Origin: Palsa-892 sp035555855
GTDB taxonomy: Bacteria; Pseudomonadota; Alphaproteobacteria; Rhizobiales; Xanthobacteraceae
Assembly (NCBI GenBank): GCA_035555855.1
Contig: DATMGD010000054.1
Location: 1 to 10,651, forward strand
Length of the DNA: 10,651 bases
Reading direction: 5' to 3'
The translations under genes were made by a program, and so were the position numbers. A model generated the notes under the pieces. It was not told the DNA's origin and searched no databases. It saw nothing but the letters and a program-made list of their open reading frames with translations. Positions 1 to 6,262 of the stretch are shown here, in pieces. How positions within the stretch are numbered: position 1 is the stretch's first letter; each line of letters opens with the position of its first letter.

Positions 1-1
1 C

Positions 2-1636
2 CATGCCGTCCCGCATGGCGATCGCTCCGGCGTCGTACTGGAACCGCGTCTCACCGACCAATGGTATGTCGATGCCAAGAAGCTCGCGGTCGATGCGCTC
101 GCGGCGGTGAAAAACGGCAAGACTGTTTTCGTCCCGAAGAACTGGGAAAAGACCTATTTCGAATGGCTCGAAAACATCCAGCCGTGGTGCGTGTCACGCC
201 AGCTGTGGTGGGGTCACCAGATTCCGGCGTGGTACGCCGAGGACGGCGAGATTTTCGTCGAGCATACGGAAGAAGAAGCGAAGGCCGCCGCGAAAAAACA
301 TTTCGGCAAGGATGTGCCGCTGAAGCGCGACGAGGACGTCCTCGATACCTGGTTCTCGTCGGCGTTGTGGCCGTTCTCGACGCTCGGCTGGCCGGACAAG
401 ACGAAAGAACTCGAGCGTTACTACCCGACGCAGGTGCTGGTCACCGGCTTCGACATCATTTTCTTCTGGGTCGCCCGCATGATGATGATGGGTCTCCATT
501 TTATGAAGGAGATTCCATTTCACACGGTCTACATCCACGCGCTGGTCCGCGACGAGCGCGGCGCCAAGATGTCGAAGTCGAAGGGCAACGTCATCGATCC
601 GCTGCACCTGATTGATGAGTACGGCGCGGATGCCTTGCGCTTCACGCTCGCGGCGATGGCGGCGCAGGGCCGCGACATCAAACTCGCGACGAGCCGCGTC
701 GAAGGCTATCGCAACTTCGCGACCAAGCTCTGGAATGCCGCGCGCTTTGCCGAGATGAACGGCGCGCAGCGCGTCGCCTTCGATCCGAAATCGGCGAAGG
801 ATACGCTGAACCAGTGGATCTTGGGCGAGGCGGCCGCGACAACGAAAGAAGTCACGAGCGCCATCGAAGCCTACAAATTCAACGACGCGGCGAACGCCGT
901 CTATCGCTTCGTCTGGAGCGTGTTCTGCGACTGGTATGTCGAGCTTGCAAAGCCCGTGCTCACCGGCGCTGACGGCGCGGCCAAGGACGAGACGCGTGCC
1001 ACCGCTGCGTTTGTCCTCGATGAAATCCTCAAGCTTCTGCATCCCTTCATGCCGTTCCTGACGGAAGAGCTTTGGGGTCTCACAGGGCAGGCGGGGCCGA
1101 AGCGCCAAAATCTGCTCGCGCTCTCGAACTGGCCGCAACTTGAAGGTCTGGAAAATCCGCAGGCCGAAGCCGAAATCGGCTGGCTGGTCGATCTCATTTC
1201 GGCCGTGCGCTCGGTGCGCTCCGAAATGAACGTGCCCGCCGCTCAACAAGTGCCGCTGGTGCTGGTGGCGTCGAAGGAAACGCGCGAACGCGCCGCCCGC
1301 TGGGGCGATGCCCTGAAGCGCCTCGCGCGGCTTTCGGAAATCACTTTTGCCGATGCGCCGCCGCAGGGCTCGGTGCAACTTCTCGTGCGCGGCGAAGTCG
1401 CGGCGATGCCGCTCAAGGGCGTCGTCGATCTTGCCGCCGAGCAGGCGCGGCTCGAAAAAGAACTCGCGAAAGTCGATTCCGACATCGAGCGCGTCGACAA
1501 GAAGCTAAGCAATCCGAAGTTCGTCGAGAACGCCGACGAGGATGTCGTCGAGGGCGAGCGCGAGAAGCGCGAGGAGGCCATGAGCCGCCGCGCCAAAATT
1601 CTCGAAGCGGTAGAGCGCCTCAAGGGCGCGGTTTAA
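2..1636 (+). CDS. valS: Valyl-tRNA synthetase, 3' part (5' end outside window)
   Basis: Class I aminoacyl-tRNA synthetase that charges tRNA-Val with valine in the cytoplasm. The reading frame is open from base 2, so the first visible residues (HAVPHGDRSGVVLEPRLTDQ) belong to the missing N-terminal half. About 544 residues are visible of the roughly 900 usual for ValS. Recognisable parts in order are: the end of the editing/catalytic region (CVSRQLWWGHQIPAWY); DTWFSSALWPFSTLGWP; the KMSKS signature at bases 566-580, which binds ATP; the helical anticodon-binding domain, including WYVELAKP near base 940; and a C-terminal coiled coil from about base 1426, rich in Lys and Glu with KLSNPKFVENA, which is typical of ValS and contacts tRNA. 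The stop is TAA. The DUF805 gene starts 35 bp downstream on the same strand. No truncation or frameshift is visible inside the fragment. Identification is secure; an internal start at base 107 would be wrong. Confidence 0.97.
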   Translation, partial: HAVPHGDRSGVVLEPRLTDQWYVDAKKLAVDALAAVKNGKTVFVPKNWEKTYFEWLENIQPWCVSRQLWWGHQIPAWYAEDGEIFVEHTEEEAKAAAKKHFGKDVPLKRDEDVLDTWFSSALWPFSTLGWPDKTKELERYYPTQVLVTGFDIIFFWVARMMMMGLHFMKEIPFHTVYIHALVRDERGAKMSKSKGNVIDPLHLIDEYGADALRFTLAAMAAQGRDIKLATSRVEGYRNFATKLWNAARFAEMNGAQRVAFDPKSAKDTLNQWILGEAAATTKEVTSAIEAYKFNDAANAVYRFVWSVFCDWYVELAKPVLTGADGAAKDETRATAAFVLDEILKLLHPFMPFLTEELWGLTGQAGPKRQNLLALSNWPQLEGLENPQAEAEIGWLVDLISAVRSVRSEMNVPAAQQVPLVLVASKETRERAARWGDALKRLARLSEITFADAPPQGSVQLLVRGEVAAMPLKGVVDLAAEQARLEKELAKVDSDIERVDKKLSNPKFVENADEDVVEGEREKREEAMSRRAKILEAVERLKGAV

Positions 1637-1671
1637 GCGGCCGATAGAACAGGCCGGTTCAGGGGAAAATC

Positions 1672-2409
1672 ATGCGTGGAATTATTTTGGCGCTCGCGCC
1701 AGACGGCAGCTACGGGCAGATTTCGGCGGAAGACGGCCAGCGCTACAGCTACTGGACGAGCGAAATCCGCAACGGCCAGGCCCAGGTCGGCGATCATGTC
1801 GATTTCCAGATGTATGGCGATCAGCCGGTCGATATTTTCCTGATGGCCGAGACGGTGCCGGCGCCTGCGCCGCGCCCGAACGGCCGCCCGGCGATGCGGC
1901 CGCGCGTTGTCGGCCCGCAGCAGGGCGCCATGCAGCAAACTTCGCAAGGCAATGCAGCGTCCGATTTCATGTCGTCGCTGCCGCCGCTCGATTACTGGAT
2001 CAGGCTGTTCACGTCGCCCAAGGGCCGCATCTCGCGCCGCGAATTCTGGCTCTATGGCGTGCTGCCGATCGTCGTTGTCAGCATCCTGCTCGGCTGGATT
2101 CCGCTCATCAATTTTGTCGTGTCGCTGGCGTGCTTCTGGGGCGCGATCTGCATCGGCTTCAAGCGCTTCCACGATTGCGGCTATCCCGGCTGGTGGTGCC
2201 TCGTGAACATCGTGCCCGCGTTTCTCGCGTCGATGCTCGCGACCGTGGCGATCTTCTCCGGCGTCGGCGTGCTGCTGACCGTCGCGTGGATTCTTTCGCT
2301 CGCCAGCCTTGCCGTTTTCCTTGCCCAGCTTGTGATGGTATACCTGCGCGTCGGCCAACCCGGCGATAACCGCTACGGCCCCGATCCGCTGGCCCATCCA
2401 TCGTTCTGA
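1672..2409 (+). CDS. DUF805 membrane protein with cold-shock-like N-terminal segment
   Basis: A 245-residue protein in two parts. Residues 1-58 resemble an OB-fold/cold-shock-type segment (GSYGQISAEDGQRYSYW, then VGDHVDF). A Pro- and Gln-rich linker follows (about 60-98). Residues 113-240 form a DUF805 domain: GRISRREFWLYG, hydrophobic stretches at about 126-146 and 147-162, FKRFHDCGYPGWW, further membrane segments at about 176-226, and the closing GQPGDNRYGPDP motif. DUF805 proteins are inner-membrane proteins of unknown function. The cold-shock-like part should face the cytoplasm and may bind nucleic acid; that is an inference from its form. The ATG has a good Shine-Dalgarno AGGGGA at 1661-1666. 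The gene lies 35 bp after valS and may be cotranscribed with it. Domain assignment is firm for DUF805 and moderate for the N-terminal segment. Confidence 0.88.
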   Translation: MRGIILALAPDGSYGQISAEDGQRYSYWTSEIRNGQAQVGDHVDFQMYGDQPVDIFLMAETVPAPAPRPNGRPAMRPRVVGPQQGAMQQTSQGNAASDFMSSLPPLDYWIRLFTSPKGRISRREFWLYGVLPIVVVSILLGWIPLINFVVSLACFWGAICIGFKRFHDCGYPGWWCLVNIVPAFLASMLATVAIFSGVGVLLTVAWILSLASLAVFLAQLVMVYLRVGQPGDNRYGPDPLAHPSF

Positions 2410-2439
2410 CGGAAATCATATTTTGACCGGATCTGGCTG

Positions 2440-3585
2440 GTGAGAGCACTCCTCCTTTTGTGGCTGGCAGGCACCGGCCTGCGGATCACCATTCTTGCGG
2501 TGCCGCCGATACTCGCGCTTATCATCCTCGATCTGAATCTGTCCGGCACCGAGGTCGGCATTCTGAACGGCATTCCGGTTGCGCTGTTCGCGCTCGCCGC
2601 GGTGCCGGGCTCGCTGTTGATCGCTCGCGTCGGCGCGGTTCCGGCGCTCATCATCGGGCTATTGATCACCGCGCTCGGCTCCGCGCTGCGCGGGCTCGCC
2701 TACGATACGGCGGTGCTTTATGCCGCGACGGCGCTGATGGGGGCAGGCGTCGCCTTCATGCAGCCGGCGTTGCCGCCGACGGTGCGCCAATGGGTGCCGA
2801 ACAACATCGGCTTTGCGACGGCCTTCTACACCAACGGCCTCCTGGTCGCGGAAATCATGCCGGTCGTTTTCGTGGGCGTTGTACTCGCAATGCTCGGTGG
2901 AAGCTGGCGGGCGAGCCTCGTGTTCTGGTCGCTGCCGGTCGCGCTCGTCGCGCTCGCGATTTTCCTGTTCCAGCCCGGCGGAAAAAGCGCGCCGGTCGTG
3001 CGCCCGCGCCGCTGGATGCCCGACTGGCGCGATCCGCTGCTGTGGAAGCTCGGCCTCGTGATGGCGGGCTCGAACGAATTCTATTTCTGCGCCAACGCCT
3101 TTTTGCCGGGCTTCCTGTTGCAAACCGGGCACCCGGAGATGATCACGCCGTCGCTCGCCGCGCTCAATATCGGGCAGCTGCCGGCTTCGTTCCTGCTGCT
3201 TGCCGTCGCACGCCGCTGGGAGCGCAAGCGCTGGCCGCTCGTCGTTGCAGCCGCGATGGCCGTCATCACCGTACCGGCCATTCTGCTGGCGTCGAACATT
3301 TGGGGCGTCATCATCGCTTCGGCGATGATCGGTTTCTCCTGCGCCGTCGTGTTGACGCTCTCGCTCGCCTTGCCGGCCTTGCTTGTCGCGCCCGACGATG
3401 TGCCGCGCGTTTCGGCCGGCATGTTCACCATCGGCTACGGTGTTGCGATGCTCGTGTCGCTGGCCGCCGGCATGGCGTGGGACTTCACCGGCAAGGCAGC
3501 GTTTGCCTTCCTGCCGATCGGCATCATGGTGCTGCCGATGATGATCCTGCCGCTTTTCACCGATTATTCGAAGCGCCGCGCCTGA
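2440..3585 (+). CDS. MFS transporter, CynX/NimT-like family
   Basis: A 381-residue polytopic membrane protein of the major facilitator superfamily. The first helix region (LLWLAGTGLRITILAVPPIL), the DLNLSGTEVGILNGIPVALF segment and the loop ending in GSALRG match the layout of the CynX/NimT branch, whose named members include the cyanate transporter CynX and the 2-nitroimidazole exporter NimT. About twelve hydrophobic segments are visible. A hydrophilic central loop rich in Arg and Trp (about residues 178-200) separates the two six-helix halves. The substrate cannot be read from the sequence, and no cyanase gene is nearby. The start is taken as GTG at 2440: an in-frame stop at 2407-2409 (that of the DUF805 gene) leaves only ten codons upstream and none is ATG. 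No clear ribosome binding site precedes it, so translation may depend on reinitiation after the DUF805 gene. Confidence 0.87.
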   Translation: MRALLLLWLAGTGLRITILAVPPILALIILDLNLSGTEVGILNGIPVALFALAAVPGSLLIARVGAVPALIIGLLITALGSALRGLAYDTAVLYAATALMGAGVAFMQPALPPTVRQWVPNNIGFATAFYTNGLLVAEIMPVVFVGVVLAMLGGSWRASLVFWSLPVALVALAIFLFQPGGKSAPVVRPRRWMPDWRDPLLWKLGLVMAGSNEFYFCANAFLPGFLLQTGHPEMITPSLAALNIGQLPASFLLLAVARRWERKRWPLVVAAAMAVITVPAILLASNIWGVIIASAMIGFSCAVVLTLSLALPALLVAPDDVPRVSAGMFTIGYGVAMLVSLAAGMAWDFTGKAAFAFLPIGIMVLPMMILPLFTDYSKRRA

Positions 3586-4158
3586 TCACGCCTTGAACGG
3601 CTTGCTGACGAATTTCGAGCCCTTCAAACCATAGCGCCAGGGTTTCTCGACCGCCTTGGTGATGCCGATGCGCGGCCCGCGCACGACCTTCACGCCTTCC
3701 TCGCGTGCGAACAGCTCGAACGGCTTTTGATCGAGCACGAGTGCGTTATGCGCGCGTGTGATCCCGAGCGCCTGACAGACATTGCCGGGCCCCGCGCATA
3801 GCCGCCGCTCGTCGTCGGTGCCGCGCCGTTTCGCCATCGCGCGCAAGCCCTGCGTCGGCTGCAACGCGCGGATCAAGACGGCGGCGGCGCAGCCATCCGC
3901 TTCGCAGACGAAATTCATGCACCAGTGAATGCCGTAGGAACGATAGACGTAGAGATAACCCGGCGGGCCGAACATCACAGCGTTGCGTTCGGTGCGGCCG
4001 ATATAGGAATGCGCCGCAGGCTCGGTGTGATGGTAGGCCTCGACTTCGGTGATGATGCCGCCCGCGCCGTTGACGAGAAGCGTCGCGCCGATCAGTTCGG
4101 GCGCGACCTTCAACACGCTGCGGTCGAAGAAATTTTGATGAAGGCGTCGCGGCGGCAT
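3586..4158 (-). CDS. 3-methyladenine DNA glycosylase, AAG/MPG family
   Basis: Base-excision repair enzyme that removes alkylated purines such as 3-methyladenine from DNA. The 190-residue protein carries the family core. Residues corresponding to the human AAG active site are present: Glu40 (activates water), Tyr42, His50, Tyr72 and Asn82, with Tyr75 in the place of the intercalating tyrosine. These lie in TEVEAYHHTEPAAHSY and YLYVYRSYGIHWCMNF. RNAVMFGPPG, AVLIRALQPTQG and LCAGPGNVCQALGI are further family blocks. The ATG at 4158 is preferred because the family fold begins just after it (LHQNFFDRSVLKVAPELIGA). The frame is open further upstream to a TTG at 4239, but that would overlap the divergent DUF3309 gene and its promoter. 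No strong Shine-Dalgarno is seen. The stop codon abuts that of the convergent transporter gene. Confidence 0.93.
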   Translation of the reverse strand: MPPRRLHQNFFDRSVLKVAPELIGATLLVNGAGGIITEVEAYHHTEPAAHSYIGRTERNAVMFGPPGYLYVYRSYGIHWCMNFVCEADGCAAAVLIRALQPTQGLRAMAKRRGTDDERRLCAGPGNVCQALGITRAHNALVLDQKPFELFAREEGVKVVRGPRIGITKAVEKPWRYGLKGSKFVSKPFKA

Positions 4159-4172
4159 TTGCAAAACGGGCG

Positions 4173-4197
4173 GGAACTTTCGGTGGGGCCGCGCGTT
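4173..4197 (+). promoter_or_regulatory. EcfG-type general stress response promoter
   Basis: GGAAC at 4173-4177 and CGTT at 4194-4197 are separated by exactly 16 bases. This matches the published consensus for the alphaproteobacterial general stress sigma factor EcfG (GGAAC-N16/17-CGTT). Transcription would begin near 4203-4205, about 20 bases before the DUF3309 start codon. That leaves room for the GGAGG ribosome binding site and fits a normal short leader. The element lies between the divergent glycosylase and DUF3309 genes and points toward DUF3309. The sequence match is direct; sigma-factor use is inferred. Confidence 0.78.
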
Positions 4198-4212
4198 ATC
4201 GGCGCGAATACG

Positions 4213-4217
4213 GGAGG
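4213..4217 (+). promoter_or_regulatory. Ribosome binding site of the DUF3309 gene
   Basis: GGAGG ends six bases before the ATG at 4224. It is the strongest Shine-Dalgarno seen in the window, and it supports this 54-codon gene being real and well translated. Confidence 0.8.
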
Positions 4218-4223
4218 CATACC

Positions 4224-4388
4224 ATGTCATTAGGCACAATTCTTCTCATCATTTTGGTCATCGCGTTGCTCGGCGGTTTCAGCGGACTCGGCGGCGGACC
4301 GTTCTACGGCACGGGCTACTATGGCGGCGGCGGGCTCGGGCTCATCCTCGTCTTCGTCCTGATCCTCGTGCTGCTGGGAAAACTCTAG
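4224..4388 (+). CDS. DUF3309 family small membrane protein
   Basis: A 54-residue protein made of two hydrophobic segments, roughly residues 2-17 (SLGTILLIILVIALLG) and 38-53 (LGLILVFVLILVLLGK). They are joined by a Gly/Tyr-rich turn containing GGGPFYGTGYYGGGG. The shape and the start MSLGTILLIIL match DUF3309 mini-proteins common in Rhizobiales; their function is unknown. It should sit in the inner membrane as a hairpin. A strong GGAGG site precedes the ATG, an EcfG-type promoter lies upstream, and an intrinsic terminator follows 22 bp after the stop, so it reads as a complete single-gene transcription unit. The promoter suggests induction in the general stress response. The length is normal for the family. 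Confidence 0.88.
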   Translation: MSLGTILLIILVIALLGGFSGLGGGPFYGTGYYGGGGLGLILVFVLILVLLGKL

Positions 4389-4410
4389 CGAATATCCAAT
4401 TCCTCCTACT

Positions 4411-4437
4411 GACCCCGCCTATGGCGGGGTCTTTTTT
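4411..4437 (+). terminator. Intrinsic terminator after the DUF3309 gene
   Basis: A perfect 9-bp stem, GACCCCGCC (4411-4419) with GGCGGGGTC (4423-4431), closes a three-base loop TAT and is followed directly by six T (4432-4437). On the opposite strand no T-run follows the stem, so it acts on + strand transcripts. It separates the DUF3309 unit from the long non-coding stretch downstream. Confidence 0.93.
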
Positions 4438-4960
4438 ATCAAGGCTAAATTCCTAGCGTTTCGACGCAAAAAAACGTCGCAAAACTTATCCCCACTCATG
4501 CGGGCGGGCTTATTGTTGCCTCGTCTCGGTTCACGAGGGGCGTTTCTAGAGGCGTCTTGGAATGCGGATCGGGAGCGGTGGCTGTAGCGGGTTCGCAAGC
4601 TCGTTACGGCGGCCCAAGCTGCGTGTTCCCGGCGAAGATGGCTCTTCGCCACGGGCGCCGGTGACTTCGACTGAGGGCTTAACCAGGTCGTCAGTCGTCG
4701 TTGAGCGCCGAAAGCGGTGGCTAGCAAAGTAACGCCACCGGGGGTCATGCAGAGCAAGCCTAGAAACATCGCGCGCGGGATGTCGGTTACGAGCCGGCGA
4801 CTGCGGTGAGTACATATTCTGGTGTGCTTCTTCTCAACTCGCACATCAGGCCGTGGAGACCGGCAAGTCTCCGGCGTCCCGCGCCGCCCTCATCTTAGTG
4901 GGTGGAGTGCTGACGATGATCCGGCAGGAAATCCTCGCGCGGTAACGCTACCGCGTGGCC
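4438..4960 (+). ncRNA. Candidate structured RNA, family not recognised
   Basis: This stretch between a terminator and the DUF488 gene has no convincing protein gene but holds a run of stem-loops. Main helices: 4462-4466/4475-4479 (loop of one C and seven A); 4519-4524/4533-4538; 4571-4576/4625-4630, enclosing an 11-bp helix 4581-4591/4600-4610; 4631-4638/4643-4650 (perfect, four-base loop); 4654-4658/4705-4709, enclosing 4668-4674/4691-4697; 4715-4721/4734-4740; 4819-4827/4841-4849; 4855-4860/4867-4872; and 4884-4889/4900-4905. Six pairs in these helices are G-U on the + strand (for example 4583-4608, 4587-4604, 4590-4601, 4822-4846, 4886-4903) and would be A-C mismatches on the - strand. This points to a + strand RNA. 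The hallmarks of tmRNA, RNase P RNA and SRP RNA were looked for and not found. It could be an independent RNA or a long leader of the DUF488 operon. Ends are approximate and expression is inferred. Confidence 0.5.
4936..4957. repeat. Inverted repeat upstream of DUF488, possible operator
   Basis: CGCGGTA at 4938-4944 is repeated in inverse as TACCGCG at 4949-4955, around the four-base centre ACGC. An outer C-G pair extends it across a G-T. It ends 13 bases before the TATATT element and covers the place where a -35 box would lie, where no good -35 sequence is seen. A dyad here could bind a regulator; it could equally be the last stem of the structured RNA upstream. No T-run follows, so it is not an intrinsic terminator. 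Confidence 0.5.
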
Positions 4961-4970
4961 AAAATCACTC

Positions 4971-4976
4971 TATATT
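4971..4976 (+). promoter_or_regulatory. Probable -10 element for a leaderless DUF488-DUF72 transcript
   Basis: TATATT differs from the TATAAT consensus at one base. Its last base lies eight positions before the A of the DUF488 ATG at 4984, so transcription would begin at or next to the start codon. This agrees with the lack of any Shine-Dalgarno before that ATG. No good -35 box is seen, so an activator may be needed. Confidence 0.5.
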
Positions 4977-4983
4977 GAGCGCC

Positions 4984-5436
4984 ATGCCCTCTCTCTTCAC
5001 CATCGGCTACGAGCAGGCTTCGCTTCACGATGTCATCGCGGCGTTGAAAGCCGCCAAGGTCAGGCTGCTGATCGACACCCGCGCCGTCGCCGCATCGCGC
5101 CGCGCGGGCTTCTCCAAGAAAATGCTCGCGGCCTCGCTCGATGCCGCCGGCATCAATTACCTTCATCTGCAAAAACTAGGCACGCCCGCCGAAGGGCGCG
5201 AAGCCGCGCGCGCCGGCGACTTCAAGAAGCTCTGGAAAGTCTACGGCAAGCACCTTCGCACGAAAGAAGCCAAAACCGCGCTCGACGAACTGGAAGCCAT
5301 CTTGCAGAAAACAAAAGGCGTGTGCCTGTTATGTTACGAGCGCGAACCGTCCGAATGCCATCGCAGCAAGATCGCGGATATCATGCACGAGCGCACCGGA
5401 CGGAAAATCGAAAATCTCTACGCGGTGCCGGTATGA
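4984..5436 (+). CDS. DUF488 family protein
   Basis: A 150-residue cytoplasmic protein of the DUF488 family, whose biochemical role is not established. The family start FTIGYEQASLHDVIAAL is at residues 5-21, followed by VRLLIDTRAVAASRRAGFSK (26-45) and the conserved cysteine region CLLCYEREPSECHRSKIA (114-131). In that region Cys114, Cys117, Cys125 and His126 could form a metal or redox site; this is inferred. The ATG at 4984 is chosen because family homology begins there. The frame stays open upstream to 4822, but that part runs through the structured non-coding region and looks like no protein. There is no Shine-Dalgarno, and a -10 element sits directly upstream, so the message is probably leaderless. 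The stop overlaps the start of the DUF72 gene (ATGA), showing translational coupling. Confidence 0.9.
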   Translation: MPSLFTIGYEQASLHDVIAALKAAKVRLLIDTRAVAASRRAGFSKKMLAASLDAAGINYLHLQKLGTPAEGREAARAGDFKKLWKVYGKHLRTKEAKTALDELEAILQKTKGVCLLCYEREPSECHRSKIADIMHERTGRKIENLYAVPV

Positions 5437-6233
5437 AAACAGGAAAAATCTACACGGGAATTGGCGGCTGGACGTTCGAGCCGTGGCGCGGCGTCTTCTA
5501 TCCCAAGGGCCTCACCCACGCGAAAGAGCTTGCCTACGCCGCCTCGAAACTCACTTCCATCGAAGTCAACGGCACATTTTACGGCACGCAGAAGCCCGCC
5601 GTGTTTCGCAAATGGGCGAGCGAAGTGCCGGACGGCTTTCTGTTTTCGCTGAAAGGCGTGCGCTACGTCACCAATCGCCGCGTGCTCGCCGAAGCCGGCG
5701 ACTCGCTGAAACGCTTTCTCGATTCCGGCATCACCGAGCTTGGCGAGCATCTCGGCCCTCTGCTCTGGCAATTTCAGCCGACGAAACAATTCGACGAAGC
5801 GGATTTCGGCAAATTTCTCGAATTGCTGCCGGCGAAGTTCGACGGCAGGAAATTACGCCACGTTGTCGAAGTGCGCCACGACAGTTTTTGCACGCCCGCT
5901 TTCATCAAGCTCCTGAAAAAATTCAACGTCGCTGTCGTCTTCGCCGAGCACGCGAGCTATCCGGCGATCGCCGACATCACCAGCGATTTCGTCTACGCGC
6001 GGCTGCAGAAAGGCAAGGACAAGATCAAGACTTGCTATCCGCCGAAAGAACTCGAAGCCTGGGCGAAACGCGCGAAGCTCTGGGCCTCCGGCAAGGAGCC
6101 TTCGGACCTGCCGCGCGTCGAAAAGACGAAGGCCAAAGCCGCGCCGCGCGATGTATTCATGTACTTCATTCACGAGGGCAAAGTCCGCGCACCCGCGGCG
6201 GCGATGACCGTCATTGAAAGGCTTGAAGCGTAA
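5433..6233 (+). CDS. DUF72 (YecE-like) family protein
   Basis: A 266-residue protein of the DUF72 family, which adopts a TIM-barrel-like fold and has no proven function. Family blocks in order: YTGIGGWTFEPWRGVFYP (7-24), IEVNGTFYGTQ (43-53), FLFSLKG with YVTNRR (69-83), LGPLLWQFQP (107-116), VVEVRHDSF (144-152), DFVYARL (185-191), and the closing MYFIHEGKVRAPAAA (243-257). The ATG at 5433 overlaps the DUF488 stop by four bases, and the family motif begins seven residues later; the frame is open further upstream only as an out-of-phase reading of DUF488. It is the second gene of a two-gene operon. DUF488 and DUF72 genes are often neighbours, which suggests a shared but unknown task. The length is normal. 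Confidence 0.92.
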   Translation: MKTGKIYTGIGGWTFEPWRGVFYPKGLTHAKELAYAASKLTSIEVNGTFYGTQKPAVFRKWASEVPDGFLFSLKGVRYVTNRRVLAEAGDSLKRFLDSGITELGEHLGPLLWQFQPTKQFDEADFGKFLELLPAKFDGRKLRHVVEVRHDSFCTPAFIKLLKKFNVAVVFAEHASYPAIADITSDFVYARLQKGKDKIKTCYPPKELEAWAKRAKLWASGKEPSDLPRVEKTKAKAAPRDVFMYFIHEGKVRAPAAAMTVIERLEA

Positions 6234-6262
6234 CCCCCGAAGACAGAAATCGAAAGATTATG

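Noticed and set aside
194..1378. Long - strand frame of 394 codons
   Set aside because: It lies antisense to valS, which is unambiguous, and its product is Arg/His-rich with no domain.
3586..4239. Longer glycosylase starting at TTG 4239
   Set aside because: The extra 27 residues have no family similarity and would cross the DUF3309 start, its ribosome binding site and its promoter.
4605..4629. GGAAC-N16-CGTA on the - strand as a third EcfG promoter
   Set aside because: The -10 part is mismatched, no gene lies downstream on that strand within reach, and both halves fall inside proposed RNA helices.
4791..4815. GAGCCG...GCGGTGAG segment resembling group II intron domain V
   Set aside because: The second strand of the domain V hairpin (GTACGGTTC-like) is missing and there is no intron boundary or reverse transcriptase gene.
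4419..4844. Open frames on the - strand (4419-4844 and 4546-4815) as protein genes
   Set aside because: They run through the stem-loop region, use A/T-ending and rare codons more than the neighbours, show no recognisable domain, and lack a clear ribosome binding site.
4438..4960. Permuted two-piece tmRNA (ssrA) of alphaproteobacteria, prompted by TTTCGACG at about 4460 and GTCGCAAA at about 4476
   Set aside because: No reading frame encoding an ANDN...-type tag ending in small hydrophobic residues, no TTCGA T-arm with flanking acceptor strands, and no CCA end were found.
4438..4960. RNase P RNA or SRP RNA
   Set aside because: The near-invariant GAGGAAAGTCC and ACAGAA blocks of RNase P RNA and the GGAAGGA-type core of SRP RNA are absent on both strands.
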